Positions 10,335 through 21,439 of a stretch of 64,000 nt of DNA are shown here, piece after piece. The DNA lies in assembly GCA_012184525.1 (NCBI GenBank), contig WOFQ01000001.1, positions 248,001-312,000 on the forward strand, read 5' to 3'. The stretch is from Xenoacremonium recifei. Taxonomy: Eukaryota > Ascomycota > Sordariomycetes > Hypocreales > Nectriaceae. Below the pieces are notes generated by a model. The model worked only from the letters and a program-made list of their open reading frames with translations. It made no database searches and was not told the DNA's origin. How positions within the stretch are numbered: position 1 is the stretch's first letter; the number at the start of each line of letters is the position of its first letter. A program made the position numbers and the translations under genes.

Positions 10335-11350
10335 TCACTGTGATAACCAATAGTCAAACCACTCCACTATGCCCTTGAAGCTTGACTCTTTCACCCATCC
10401 TTGACAGAAAGAACCATTGAATCAGCAGAATTCATGACTAGAAAAAGGAACAAGGCACACTTACGTTGGTAAGGGTCTTTCGGATCTCCCCTCAAAGCGA
10501 ATCCATGCTCCACGCCAGAAAAAAGTTGATAGTGAAATGTCTTGTTCATCGACTGGAGAATGTCTAAAGCGCGTCTCCTAGACGGCACGTCAAATGTGTG
10601 GTCAAGTTCAGAACACGACATAAATAGAGGCTCTTCAGTCGCATATTGTTAAAAGTCCGACTTTGCTAATAGCATGTCAGGATGTGGTACTGACTCTTTA
10701 GATTTGAAAAGTGATTCTCTTTCAAAAAAGCGGGATGTGCAAATGCTCCCGCCGTGACAACCTCCCCGGCTAGTTCCTGGCAAACATACGGCGCACCGAA
10801 ACAGTAGCCGACGCATGCAAACCTGGTGGTTTCTGAGCGGTAACGACGAGAAACAGCCTGTACCCATCTCGGCACGGCTTCGTCGGCAAAGGCCATGTGC
10901 TTGCACTTCCATGCTTCATAGTCGAAAGTGGGATCGGAATTGTCGTGTCGGTTTCTCCGATGCTTCCATACAGGGTCCTGAAATATGAGAATAACAGTTA
11001 GCAAAGTAGAATAGCCTAAAGAATTTACTTAGGCTTAAAGGATGATTGTGAAAAGCTATAGGATGTTAATAATCCGATAGACTTACTCCGCGAAAATAGT
11101 CAAGCCCCAAGGTCAAGTAGCCAGCATCTGCAAAGGCGTCCATAACCAAAAGTCCATTGGGAAACATGCCCCAAACATCCGGAAAGTATAGAAGCACGTG
11201 CCCGTTGGCTTTATGCGGCGATGGTCGGGCGATGTAAGTTTCAACATCAGCAATAGTCTCCCAAGAACCTCTTGCAACGCCCTCGTGGAGTGTTCCCTTC
11301 AAGCAGCATTCGCCGCTTGGCTTGGCGAGATACTCAACTGTCTTGGCCAT
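10335..11350 (-). CDS. Dienelactone-hydrolase family protein
   Basis: Four exons on the minus strand: 11087-11350, 10695-10977, 10465-10632 and 10335-10387. They give 255 residues, the normal length of the family. Introns start GTAAGT, GTCAGT and GTAAGT, and the phases match throughout. The alpha/beta-hydrolase triad is visible: nucleophile C147 in GYCFGAPY, D193 in SELDHTF and H225 in GVEHGFALRGD. The family opens dienelactones in aromatic catabolism, but fungal members are broad carboxylic-ester or lactone hydrolases and the substrate here is unknown. The protein looks cytosolic, with no signal peptide. It is divergent from the MFS permease gene across 472 bp, and an SDR and Zn2Cys6 factor lie beyond, which points to a small catabolic module. 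The fourth exon, ending IVEWFDYWLSQ, is short but in phase. Confidence 0.88.
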
Positions 11351-11822
11351 TGGTGGATATTTGTATTCAGAAGTAGACGAAGAGCCGCAACATTAAAGGG
11401 AGACCTGCCAATTCAACGGCTAACCTAGATGGCCGGTTCATGGACAGACATGGGTTATACTATGTAAGCATTACAGAATCATGCCAAGCCATTCAAGGAG
11501 TCAAAGTGCGAGACAGGTTTACCAAATTTCCCCGGCGGAAAGCCGCGGGGACTTTCCGAGGCACAATTCCAGGACTGGCCCCAGTGCTGGCGATCCTCCC
11601 CAGAGAGACAGATAGACTAGATACCCCAGATTTCCCCGCAGAGACGACAGAAGACAAACGACTTGATAAGAACTTCCATTCCCCATTGAACTTTGGCCAC
11701 CATTTTCAACACTCTTTCTTTACCAAACACCAGGCGCCTCGTTGTAATTTTTCTTGCCTCACTATCACTCTGCTTCCTCCCCGGGCTGTCCCTTTGCGTC
11801 GACTTGTCATCACAAAAACACC
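11351..11822. promoter_or_regulatory. Divergent promoter between hydrolase and permease genes
   Basis: 472 bp separates the two start codons, so both genes must be driven from this segment. It contains the Zn2Cys6-type element described separately at 11533-11545. The open frame that crosses it on the plus strand has no recognisable product. Confidence 0.6.
11533..11545. promoter_or_regulatory. CGGCGG-N4-CCG element (possible Zn2Cys6 site)
   Basis: The sequence reads CGGCGGAAAGCCG, giving inverted CGG half-sites with both 4-nt and 7-nt spacing. It lies about 280 bp upstream of the permease ATG and 180 bp from the hydrolase ATG. The same architecture recurs at 13960-13972 upstream of the regulator gene. 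That binuclear zinc clusters bind CGG repeats is known; that this factor binds here is inference. Confidence 0.45.
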
Positions 11823-13610
11823 ATGGCCGCGTCCAGCGACCTCAGGGTGGAAGACGCAGCACAGCGTGTCGATAGCAATGTTCATGATGGGCTTGAGAAA
11901 CCCAGTGCCCTACAACTTGACGTGGCTCGACAGGATGATGCCGTGGGATACCGCGAGTACATTGAAGGTCTCGAGTTGCAGCCTACTGCTCAAGAGGTAT
12001 GTCCTGGAAGCTATTCGGAGGTTTGAGTTGTATAAGCCCAGCTAAAAGCTGCTCGTCGTCTAGTATAAACTCGTTCGATGGAAGATCGATCTTATTGTCC
12101 TCCCTATCTTCCTGATAACACAGGCCTTACAGTTCATGGACAAAACTTCACTCAACTATGCCAATCTATTCGGTTACCAAGAGGCACTGGGTCTCGTAGG
12201 ATCACAGTTTAACTATCTTTCAGCTGGTAGGTTCCTTATCAACTCCCCTCTTCACATCACCTAACGCGTGTTCAGTGGTGTACGCCGGATATTTCTTTGG
12301 CCAATATCCCTGCGGTTGGCTCATCGGTCGATTCCCTGCCCAGAAAGTCCTGGCTGTTGCTGTTCTGATCTGGGGCGTCTTAGTCGTCATTCAGACGCAG
12401 TGTCGCGACTATTCCAGTGCTCTCGCTGTCCGTTTCATCATGGGACTCTTCGAGGCCACAGTTACTCCCGGGCTGACACTGATGACGGGCTTTTGGTACA
12501 CAAGGAATGAGATTCCTCTCCGGCAGTGCATCTGGTATTCAGCTCTAGGATGGGGAGGCATCATCGGATCTTACATCTCGCTAGGCATCGCGAAACTTCC
12601 AGAAGATATGAACCCTGAGCAATGGCAACTCATATTCTATATCCTGGGCGGCGCTACCTGTATCTGGAGTCTGGTGATCTGGTTTATCCTTCCTGACTCG
12701 CCGTCGTCAGCCATGTTCCTTAGCCATCGCCAGAGACTCATCGCCGTCAAGCGCGTCGCTGGTAATGAGACAGGAATCAAGAACAAGTCTTTCAGTAAGG
12801 CCCAGGCCATAGTCGCCCTACGCGATGTGAAGATGCTACTCGTCTTCATCAGCGTTTTCGCCGCTGCCATACCTAACGGTGTCATCAACTCTTTCTCGAC
12901 CATCATCATCAAGGACCTCGGCTTCAGCACAACCAAGACTACGGAGCTCAAGTCTGTTGGAGACGCAATTCTCATTGTTGCTCTATTCATCGGCGGGACC
13001 ATCACGCTTAACGTCCGCAACTCCCGTCTCCTCACTGCGACAGTCGCCAACTTGCTCTGCACTGTGGCATCCGCATGTATGGCCTACTTGCCCCGACACA
13101 ACAAATGGGGTAGGCTGGTATCATTTTGGTTAACCAACACTCAATCAGTTGGATTCACTGTCTCGTTGACCACTATATCGTCCAACATGGCTGGCTACAC
13201 GCATCGGTCCCTGGCGAGCGCTCTCATCTTGTGAGTATGACCCTGGGTTTGCTGGTCAATGAAACCTAGCTAACCTCCACACAGCACTGCATACTGCTGG
13301 GGGAACTTTGCTGGGCCATTTGTCGTAAAGGCAGATCAGGCTCCAAACTTCCGAGGAGCGACTATTGGGTTGCTCGTAGGCTACTCAATCAAGCTAGGCT
13401 GCCATCTACTTCTTCTCGGTAAGTTGAATAAAAATATATTCCCCCGCTGCATACATGATACTAATAGACCCATTCTGTATAGCTTATATGTTCTTTGAGA
13501 ATCGCCGTCGTGATAAGAAGTATGGCCCCGCCAATAAGGCGAGTAGTGATGAGGCTGGTATGAGAGATATGACCGAGTTCGAGAACAAGGACTTCCGCTA
13601 CGTTCTCTAA
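11823..13610 (+). CDS. MFS permease, Dal5/allantoate-permease-like (anion:cation symporter family)
   Basis: Five exons: 11823-11996, 12064-12226, 12276-13230, 13285-13418 and 13483-13610, giving 517 residues. Introns are 49-67 bp with branch-like CTAAC or CTAAT, and all phases fit. The protein has a hydrophilic N-terminus of about 65 residues, then KIDLIVLPIFLITQALQ (TM1). The DKTSLNYAN motif typical of fungal Dal5-like carriers follows, then about 12 membrane segments and a short charged tail ending ENKDFRYVL. The family imports small organic anions such as allantoate, nicotinate, vitamins or dipeptides across the plasma membrane with protons. The substrate is not predictable here. Sharing a promoter with the hydrolase suggests that the carrier brings in that enzyme's substrate. 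Confidence 0.93.
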
Positions 13611-14404
13611 GTTGATGGAGAATCGTGGGACATTCACGCAGATAGCAAGGTTCTATACTATCCGGTCAGCCTAGTATGGCCGACGATTAGGTTAAAGTCA
13701 GTCAGGCCTAGGCATGACCAGAGTAGACATCGTAATAATCCTGAAGAGTTACATTTTTTGCACGGGCTACTTCTCAGACCGATGCGGGAATCCCCAAATC
13801 CGCTAAGAAAACTGTGTCCCTTGTGCACTTAAAGAGAGCAGGCTCCTGAGAGAAGTCGTGTTCGTCTTCGAGTGACAATTGAATGGGTCTCTGCATCAGG
13901 ACCAGATTCTGCGACCTATCGAACATGAGAGTCGAGGCCAAAACGGGATCCTTATTGGTCGGCGGGTTTCCGCGGAATGAGGCCGACATCCAACTCTTGG
14001 GGGCGATGTTCGGGGTAAGTTACTCCGTTGCAGGCCAGCAATCCTAGAGAGAATTTTCATGTGTAGAGGTTGCGAAATAGATAAAATTCACAAATACAGC
14101 AAGCAAAATAGATCGTAGATTTATTCTCATATATTAAAACTTATTGGGGTTTCAGCAATTACAAAATAGGTTCGTGGTTTCGGGGTAAAATGAATCTTTC
14201 AAAGACGCCTGTCGATCTCTCTCCCCAATCCTACCCAGAGAACCCCCCAGCCTGTCAAATGTGACCCCCGGCGTTCCATCGGTCAAGCACCCGAATAAGC
14301 CCCGCGTCATCACTTACCGATGCTGGATCGCCCTTCATATTTGAAATGAGCCGTTAGGATCCAAACACAACATTCTGAGGCCGTTACCAAGAGAACAGAT
14401 CGCC
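13611..14404. other. Intergenic upstream of the Zn2Cys6 regulator
   Basis: Contains the 3' UTR of the permease gene and the promoter of the regulator. A 71-codon minus-strand frame (13774-13989) has no recognisable domain. A local A/T-rich patch lies at about 14060-14160. A CGGCGG-N4-CCG element is listed separately. Confidence 0.45.
13960..13972. promoter_or_regulatory. CGGCGG-N4-CCG element upstream of the regulator gene
   Basis: The sequence reads CGGCGGGTTTCCG, the same layout as 11533-11545: CGG half-sites with N4 and N7 spacing to CCG. It lies about 430 bp before the regulator ATG, so autoregulation by the local Zn2Cys6 factor is possible. This is inference from the motif only. Confidence 0.4.
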
Positions 14405-16775
14405 ATGTCGGTACACGAAACAACTCGTATGAGTATCCCACGAACGAGGCACGGGAGAGGACTGGAACAGCGCACCAGCCGCAAGTCCAAAGGCCTGACA
14501 TGCGCCAACTGTCGGTTAAGAAAGGTAACTGTCGTCAATGCACCCAACATCACCATCCACGATACTTGCTCTTACTGACCTGATTTAGGTCCGCTGTGAA
14601 GGAGGCCAGCCAAGTTGCAAGACATGTGAGATTTACAATGATGAGTGTCGATACGACAAGGCGCCTCCGTTGTCCCAGTTTGTAGCCATGGCGAAACGAC
14701 TCGAAGAAGCAGAGAAGACCATTGCAGAGCTACGCAACAGACCAGACACCGCTCTTGAAGAGTCAATAGAGTCCGGTCTCACTCAGGGTTCGCAAGCTTC
14801 ACCACCTCAAGCGGCCATCGCAACCTTGACGCCGCGTCTTCACCCGCCTACGACATCAGACACAGACTTCAACACCCCGCTCGGGCCTTCCACAAACATC
14901 ACCGCAAGCAACCAGTTCCCAGATCACCACCCTCTATCAGGCCGTAGTCCGCGAGAACAGCAGGGTCTGCCCGAGCTAAGCGTCGACAACGACGGCAAGA
15001 TCTCATACTACGGCCCGACATCCGCCGTCCACGATCCAACAAGCATGGAATCACCTGCCTCACACGTATCAAACGCCCCGAGCAGTATCTCTCGGCGCTC
15101 AGAGATGCGCTCGTATCTGCTATCGTATGCGCGTGAATCCGGGAAGTGGGAGGACTTTGCAATTGGCAACGCGGCGGTACAGACGGGGATCCCGCGCCAT
15201 CTAATCTCTAAACTGCTGCACTTGCATTGGACGTGGATCTCGCCCATGTTCATGTGGGTGTACCGGCCGGCCTTTATGCGTATGTCTCTGAGGAGAAGCA
15301 CATGATCATCATGAAGCTGATGTGTGAGCTGCCTAGGCGATATGATCACGAACGGCCCCTATTACTCAGACTTCCTCTTGACCGTCCTCTGTGCACACAC
15401 AGCCAAGTACGAAGACCCCGAATACGGCCAATTCCTCCTTTCCAGAGCCCGCCTCCTCCTAGGCGCAGCAATCCAACAACCAAGCTCCGTCCCGACCATC
15501 CAGGCTCTGCTGCAGCTCAGTGCGCGGGACTTTGCTCACGGGTCCATCTCTCAGGGTTGGGTCTACAGTGGGATTGCCTTCCGGATGGCCAGTGATTTGG
15601 GGTTGCAGCTCGATTGCACTAACATCAAGGGGCTGACTCCGGTAGATTGGGAGGTTCGACGGCGACTCTTCTGGAGCTGCTACTTCTGGGACAAGTGTGT
15701 ATAGCGTTATTCAATATAAGGTGACTTTAAACTAATATACACGTCGCAGAGCTACAAGTCTTTACACGGGGCGGTTTCCTGCCATCACTGAGCAAGTCGA
15801 TATAGACACCTTGGATTTATGTAAGTTCCTTCACATGAGCCATGGTTCTTCCGAGTTGTCCTAATCACCAGCGTTTAGTGGATGACTCGTCCGACGACGA
15901 GACATGGAACCCATTGGATCCAGACTCATTCCCCCTAGCTCAACTCACCCCTTTTGGCTATCCTCCAGTCAAGAAGTACGCCGTGTCCTGCTTCATCAAC
16001 TCCTGCAAGCTGTCGACCATCATAAACGACATCATACTGCAACTCTACTCACGGAAGAGCAAATCCAACACCGAGGCATCTCTGCGCAATATCCAGACAC
16101 AATTGGATATGTGGCGTGCTCAGCTGCCAGCGCATCTGGCACTTGATCCAGAAAACCTGCCATCAGTTTGCCCTCCGCCGCACATTATCACACAGAAGTA
16201 TGCCCAACTTGACGCTGAAATCTATTATTGACTGACCCATGACTTCAAGCCTTCTTTTCTATGCCACCACTATTCTTGCCAACCGGCCCCTATGGTCTAC
16301 ACCCGTATACTACCAAAAATGCATCACCGCAGCTTCAAACATGGGCAAACTGGTCCTACTTCTCGAATCTCAAATTGGCCTGGAGCGAGTCACATACTTG
16401 ATGTGCTACAGCGTATACACAGGCGCTTCAGCCATCCTCGAGGACGCTCGCAAAGGCAGCGGCGCTGCGCACACTACCTTACAGACGTTCCTGCGCGTCC
16501 TCAAGGCGGGCATGAAGACCTGCCCTCTTGTTGAGCGCAGTCTGAACACAATATTCAGGAGCCTCAATAGGCCGTCCTCGCAAGATATAGAAAGCGACAT
16601 AACGGGCCAGTACAGCAACCCGGCTGCAAATAGCGTCCTTCCAGTCTTCCCGTATGTCGACATGTCGGAGACAACGTATTCCCATGGAATGATGATGGAT
16701 CCTAAGGACATGTTGAATTGCTACCCAGAGCTAGACCCAAACTTGAGCGGGTTGATTGCATCACCTCTTGTATGA
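14405..16775 (+). CDS. Zn2Cys6 binuclear-cluster transcription factor with fungal MHR domain
   Basis: Six exons: 14405-14524, 14589-15279, 15337-15694, 15750-15820, 15879-16197 and 16250-16775, giving 694 residues. The DNA-binding cluster is complete: C33, C36, C43, C50, C53 and C60 (CANCRLRK then VRCEGGQPSC), split by intron 1 directly after the basic stretch. A probable dimerisation helix, AKRLEEAEKTIAELR, follows. The fungal-specific middle homology region runs from about residue 230 (RPAFMRDMITNGPYYSDFL) past RRRLFWSCYFWDK. Such factors bind CGG repeats and activate neighbouring catabolic genes. It lies between the permease (same strand) and the SDR (converging), so it is the likely regulator of module 1. 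Start choice: the ATG at 14405 gives the usual short basic N-terminus, and an in-frame upstream ATG was not seen. Confidence 0.92.
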
Positions 16776-16820
16776 GATAGTCTGAACGAATGGTCTGTAT
16801 GCAACGTCTCGTTTGTGTCG

Positions 16821-17905
16821 CTATAGTCGGCTTTTAGCCAACGTATCCGCCTTGAGGGCCGGTCGGTCTGCCCGTCCAGCAGTCGTCTAAACATATGGCA
16901 TTAGCAAGGTACAGATTATCGAAGATATCACAAAGAACGATAGGAATGGGCATCAACTTACTCCGCCGTCAACGGGCATGATCAGACCAGTAATCCACTT
17001 CGCCTCTTTACTCGCGAGGAACAGGATTGCTACAGTGCACATGTCAATTAACAAGACGACGCCTGGCGAGGAAGACCACTGTCTTAACTCACCAAAACCT
17101 ACATCCCATCCAGTGCCCTCCTTCTTCATCAGATTCTGGTTAATGCGAGCCTGTCTCATCGCATCCGTCATTCCCCTACCACGCGTCATAGGGGTAAATA
17201 CCATCCCCGGCGCCACGCAATTCACGCGGATATTTTCCTGACCGTGATGAGCAGCCATAGCTCGCGTCATCTGAATGATAGCTCCTTTTGTAGTTGGATA
17301 GATTAAGCTGGGGTTTCCGCCTTGTACTGTGAAGAGTTACCAAACTGTCCATCTCCCGTTCTTGGAGCGACACTCACGTCCACTGACAGATGACATATTC
17401 ACGATGGACCCTCGTCCGGCTTTTCTCATCTCAGGGATAGCATAGCGAGCCATCAGGACCATGCTCGTGACATTGATGCGGAAGTCTCGATCCCACGCCT
17501 CCATATCAATGTCCGTAGCATTTCCCAACGCTCCCCCAACACCAACTACAAAGCCGTCAGCAAACGAACCAACTCCATTCGTAACAAGAGGAACAAACCA
17601 ATATTGACCAAAATATGCACACCACCAAAAATCTCTACAGTCTTCGCCACCGCAGCCTCACACGACTCCTCACTCGTCACATCCGCCTGCACCACCTCCG
17701 ACACTCCCCCCTCCTCATCAATCATCCTCTTCGTCTCCCTTGCCCACTCAACATTGTAGTCCACCAACGCAACTTTCGCTCCATGCCTCGCGAGAAGAAT
17801 CGCCGCTGCACGCCCGTTGCCGATCTCGCCGTCCATGCGCGAGCCCGCGCCTGTCACGATGGCGACATCGCCGGTGAAGTCAAAGGCTCGCGGTGGAGGT
17901 GCCAT
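16821..17905 (-). CDS. Short-chain dehydrogenase/reductase (SDR)
   Basis: Five exons on the minus strand: 17599-17905, 17378-17545, 17093-17326, 16962-17029 and 16821-16886, giving 280 residues. The Rossmann motif is TGAGSRMDGEIGNG, the four-residue-expanded glycine motif seen in a fungal SDR group. The cofactor strand ends in VALVDYN, where Asp favours NAD(H). Catalytic residues fall at S155 (NMSSVSG), Y168 and K172 (YPTTK). The usual NNAG motif is replaced by NIVG. The C-terminal exon, starting TTAGRADRPA, is supported by phase and a GTAAGT donor. A less likely donor six bases further on would give a different tail ending GPQGGYVG. It converges with the regulator gene, with only 45 bp between stop codons. 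The substrate is unknown. Confidence 0.88.
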
Positions 17906-18562
17906 GACTTGAAGCGGCTTTAATTATAATCTCTTGAGATATCTTAGAGAGTTGATGGTGTGTAAGTTTGAGGTGCTACGGTCTAAGCATTGGCTCAAAT
18001 ACAGCTAGTCCTGGTTCTCGGAATACCTAATTAGACTTATATCTCACTCTCTGATGCTAAATTACCGACAGGAGAACACTGTGGCTGTCTAAACCCACGG
18101 TCTGTCGCCGGTTCTCCGCACGCTCACGATCCGTCGCCGCGGGACACTTCCACGGAGACTGGCCGTGGAATCCCTCAGCGGAGAGAACCTACGACATTTA
18201 ACCTCATGGGACAATTCGGGGAGAATTAATAAGATAGAAGCGACTTGTTCAAATTCAGCGTTATATCCGCAGATGATAGTGTTTAACAAGCTAGGCTTCG
18301 ACGTTGATTGCTAATAGGGGTGATGCCGTTGGCTTCAGTGTAGAGCTTTAATACCCCTTTCCCAAAAGACACCACCAGTTAAATCTTTCACGATGAATCT
18401 TCATCCTAATCATAGCCCTGAAATAGCCATAGTTATCGTCATGATGCATTCTCAACTCAACTCCAATCTCCATACATGCTAATGCCCATCCGTATCCCAT
18501 ATCCCTTCCAGTCCCAATTCCAGTTCCAATTCCCAACTCCGTTCAATTTTCCGTTCCCATCT
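17906..18562. other. Intergenic, SDR promoter region
   Basis: 657 bp upstream of the SDR and downstream of the coiled-coil gene. It carries CGG/CCG inverted elements at 18109-18118 and 18153-18165 (listed separately). From 18470 to 18560 the plus strand is C/T-rich, with repeated CCAATTCC-like units and no coding signal. Confidence 0.4.
18109..18165. promoter_or_regulatory. Two CGG/CCG inverted elements upstream of the SDR
   Basis: CGG-TTCT-CCG at 18109-18118 (N4 spacing) and CGG-AGACTGG-CCG at 18153-18165 (N7 spacing), about 200-260 bp from the SDR start. The same two spacings occur, overlapped, in the other two module-1 promoters. They are candidate sites for the Zn2Cys6 factor; binding is not shown. 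Confidence 0.4.
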
Positions 18563-20200
18563 TCACTGCCGATACTGAATTCCCAATCCCACCCTCCTCT
18601 CCTCTGCCGTCCTCATCCTCTTCGCCGGACTGCCCTGATCGCGCCGCACATCTTCCTCGCTGCCCCCAAACTTGCGCTTCTCCGTGTCACCTTTGTAGTT
18701 CGACGAGAACAGTTTCGCTTGCATCTTCGCCGAGGACTCTACGGGACCAGGAGTCACATCGCCTGCAACTTCGAAGCTCGGTCGCGCGTCCCGTCGCAGC
18801 ATCTCCGTTGCCGCCTGGCTCGCTTGGCTGTCGAATACTTCCTCCTCGACCTCCGAGCGCTGCGACGAGGCAAACTGCTGTGCTGACTCGACCGCCTGAC
18901 GCGCCAGTTCCTCCGTGTCTTCCACCGAGATGGTACTCTCGCGGCTCTTGCGCCGTCGGTGCTCCGTGCGGCCAACAGGCGTCACGGGCTCGTAGCGTCG
19001 TGCCGGATACCGCTGCGGCTCTGTTTGGGGAACTAGGTTGACGGACGGCAGCAGGCCGCTGTGATCGCCTCGGCGGTTCATGGGCGTTGTGGGCAGAGAA
19101 GACATAGACTGGGCGTTCCTACTATGCCGTCCGATCTGTCGTGGTGCTGGTCGATGCGAAGTCGTGGGCGTCGAGGGAGCACTATTGTTGTCCTGGCTCA
19201 TAGCCTGAAGCAGTGCCGAAAGACCATGTTCACCATCTCGAGCGTTCGTCGATCGCGGCGTCTGTCGTGGCGTGGCGCGATAAGTTTGTGGTGTCGATGC
19301 GGCGGCATATGGTTTCGGCGTCAGCGCATCGTGGAAGACGCCCCCGGGGCTGCAAAGCATGTGGAAGTGCTCGCGGTTCTCTCGAATGCGGTTCAACAGC
19401 ATGTCCCTCTCATCTCTCAACCCCATGCCCTCCTCCTCCTTCTCCTGGATGACTTTCTTCGCCGACGAAAGCCGCAGCCGGAGGAGATCAACCTGCTCCA
19501 TGGCATCGAGGTACCGCGTCTTCATCTGCAGGTACTTGACTTGCGTCGACTCCGAGCTCGTGCTGAGTTCCCGCCGCGCCTGGCGCGAGTGCTCCGCCGC
19601 TCGCAGCGCGTCAACCTCGCGCCGTACCATATCGTGCTCTACCGCCGCACGCTTCGAGTCCTCGTCCGCCTGCAGACTGAGGAGGTTGTACTGGAGCTTG
19701 TGGTGTGCAGTCTCCATCTTGAGCTTCTGGTTTTCGGCCACACACGCCTGCAACATGGTCCGGAGCTCGTCGGCCGATGCTTCAGCGATCTGGTTCTGGT
19801 CTGGAGGAATGTAGTCGGAGTCGGGGAGGCGGTCGCGGACGGTAGTGAGGATGGTGGCAGGCGGGGAGAACAGCGTCGACTGCTGGGAGCTGGTGTAGGT
19901 GCCCCTCGTGCGAACATTGTTCAGGGCATTGTTATTGTCGATCTGGGTGGATGGAGGCGGTGTCAGCGAGGACGGGATCACCGTCACCGCGGGTCGGTCA
20001 TCGTTGAGCTCTGTCTTGAACGACTCATTCGGATCGATGGGCGAAGGGGGCACCTCGGTCGAAGGCAGCGTCACCTGCGAGAGGTCCTGGAGGCCTGTGT
20101 CTTGAGGCGTACAGGGCTCAAGAGGGCTAGCGATAGTGTCGTCGGCAGCGGCCCCATTGAGGGGAAGCTGGGTGTCAATGTCGGCAGTAATGGGCGCCAT
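18563..20200 (-). CDS. Coiled-coil protein of unknown function
   Basis: 545 residues from the ATG at 20200 (MAPITADID). The frame stays open to an ATG at 20278, but those 26 extra residues look like leader sequence, so I prefer the downstream start. Residues 1-135 are low-complexity and Pro/Ser/Thr-rich. Residues about 140-285 form a strong coiled coil (EELR/ENQKLK-type heptads with an EKEEEGMGLRDERD stretch). The rest is disordered, with several short TP-rich (SSLPTTPMNRR-like) possible CDK sites, an EDTEEL acidic patch and basic GSPAKRMR near the C-terminus, a possible nuclear signal. There is no enzyme domain. A cytoskeletal, spindle or nuclear scaffold role would fit, but I do not recognise the family. 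It appears intronless. Confidence 0.82.
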   Translation of the reverse strand: MAPITADIDTQLPLNGAAADDTIASPLEPCTPQDTGLQDLSQVTLPSTEVPPSPIDPNESFKTELNDDRPAVTVIPSSLTPPPSTQIDNNNALNNVRTRGTYTSSQQSTLFSPPATILTTVRDRLPDSDYIPPDQNQIAEASADELRTMLQACVAENQKLKMETAHHKLQYNLLSLQADEDSKRAAVEHDMVRREVDALRAAEHSRQARRELSTSSESTQVKYLQMKTRYLDAMEQVDLLRLRLSSAKKVIQEKEEEGMGLRDERDMLLNRIRENREHFHMLCSPGGVFHDALTPKPYAAASTPQTYRATPRQTPRSTNARDGEHGLSALLQAMSQDNNSAPSTPTTSHRPAPRQIGRHSRNAQSMSSLPTTPMNRRGDHSGLLPSVNLVPQTEPQRYPARRYEPVTPVGRTEHRRRKSRESTISVEDTEELARQAVESAQQFASSQRSEVEEEVFDSQASQAATEMLRRDARPSFEVAGDVTPGPVESSAKMQAKLFSSNYKGDTEKRKFGGSEEDVRRDQGSPAKRMRTAEERRVGLGIQYRQ

Positions 20201-21088
20201 AATGTAGCTGAATTCGGGATTGTAGCCCAGTGTCGGATTGTGGTGAGTGTCGTGTGAAGCAACCAGGAGTTGAAGCAAGAGAGGCGCGGCAACCCAAGAA
20301 GCGAAGAGCTCTAACGACTCAGTCCCAAGTCAGACTGCAAGTTGACGCCCAGCAAGACGATGCCCAGTGAGACCCTCCGCTCACGTCGTGCTCAGCTCAG
20401 GCCGGAATTGGTCCGATCCGACAACTGACACACACTCACTCACGCACGCGTGGCTCAACAACGGGGCATCGACGATCCGCAATCACCAATCCAATCGTCC
20501 TTCGGAGCGAAATCGTAGTCGGCAGCGAATCTTTGAGCAAGAGGCGTCGCAGTCGTCGTCCCGCGTCAGCAAAAGTCGTGTTGTTTGTCCGCAGACGTGT
20601 CGTTGCTGAGGAAGCAGAAATAATAAACGCCTGTGAGCGAATGCAGGCGTCTGTCTGAGCGGGAGAAGGAGGCTGGGCCTGGCGCTAGGCCGGATGCGGT
20701 GGGCGGTGAGAGCTCTCGCTTAGGCCAGATCCGGTTAGGACGGGAACGGCCCGCGCATTGTCACAAAATGAAACACCAAGAGGCTCGCCATGTTTCGTTT
20801 CGATTGATACAGCGCATCGCTGCTGACGTTGTGTTTCTAGATGGTATGCTGACTAGTTGGTATCCAGCGTCCTATTCGCCCCGGATTCCTCACCATGGAA
20901 ATCCCAAACTCCGAAAACCGGCCTCTAACACTACCTTAACCTCCATCATGCCATCATGTCCACGATGGCTTCAACACCATAGCGACACCCCTTTATGACT
21001 GTCCACGCCGCATCCTCATAACATGTCTCGTAGTCCTGTAACAAATCCTCCCTTTGCCAACCAGCACTCTTCCATGAAACTATTCCCT
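20201..21088. other. Intergenic, leader and promoter of the coiled-coil gene
   Basis: 888 bp. The segment next to 20200 is the likely 5' leader. The rest contains overlapping frames under 125 codons with no domain. No RNA gene or repeat was seen. Confidence 0.4.
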
Positions 21089-21439
21089 TCAAGGCACCTC
21101 CGTTGTCCTCTCCGCCTTTATCCGTCTCCTGCAGCACCGCAACATCTTCCTGATGCCCCCTCCGACGACCACAGCCAACAACCACGCCGGCCACCCAATG
21201 ACAATGGCCATCCACCAGCAAACCACCGCCGCTTTATCTCGCTTTCGCCCGGGGCAGTCCAGGTACCATTCCGGCACCCACCAGCCAGCTTTACCGCGTC
21301 CTCGTCCGTTGATCAGTAGCAATGTGATGATGCCGAACAGAAGCCATCCGATGAGTGGTATTACTATCATGATCTGTCTGAGGACTGGTCGTGAAGGCTG
21401 GGGACTGGTGAAGCTGTGCGCGTCTTCGTCGGATGACAT
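21089..21439 (-). CDS. Small two-TM membrane protein
   Basis: 116 residues from the ATG at 21439 (MSSDEDAHSF). There are two clear hydrophobic segments: IMIVIPLIGWLLFGIITLLL (about 24-43) and a second one, rich in Trp, Ala and Val, at about 70-95. A basic Cys-containing tail follows (MLRCCRRRIK), so both ends are probably cytosolic. No catalytic motif is seen. The family is not recognised, but alternating hydrophobic and charged segments, a plausible start and a clean stop support a real gene. A further 5' exon cannot be excluded. Confidence 0.5.
   Translation of the reverse strand: MSSDEDAHSFTSPQPSRPVLRQIMIVIPLIGWLLFGIITLLLINGRGRGKAGWWVPEWYLDCPGRKRDKAAVVCWWMAIVIGWPAWLLAVVVGGGIRKMLRCCRRRIKAERTTEVP

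Noticed and set aside
13774..13989. 71-codon minus-strand frame between permease and regulator
   Set aside because: Mildly protein-like but no domain, no splice partners found; could at most be a decayed fragment.
19061..20257. 398-codon plus-strand frame opposite the coiled-coil gene
   Set aside because: Mirror of the heptad-repeat coding strand; Arg/Val/Leu-rich shadow without a domain.
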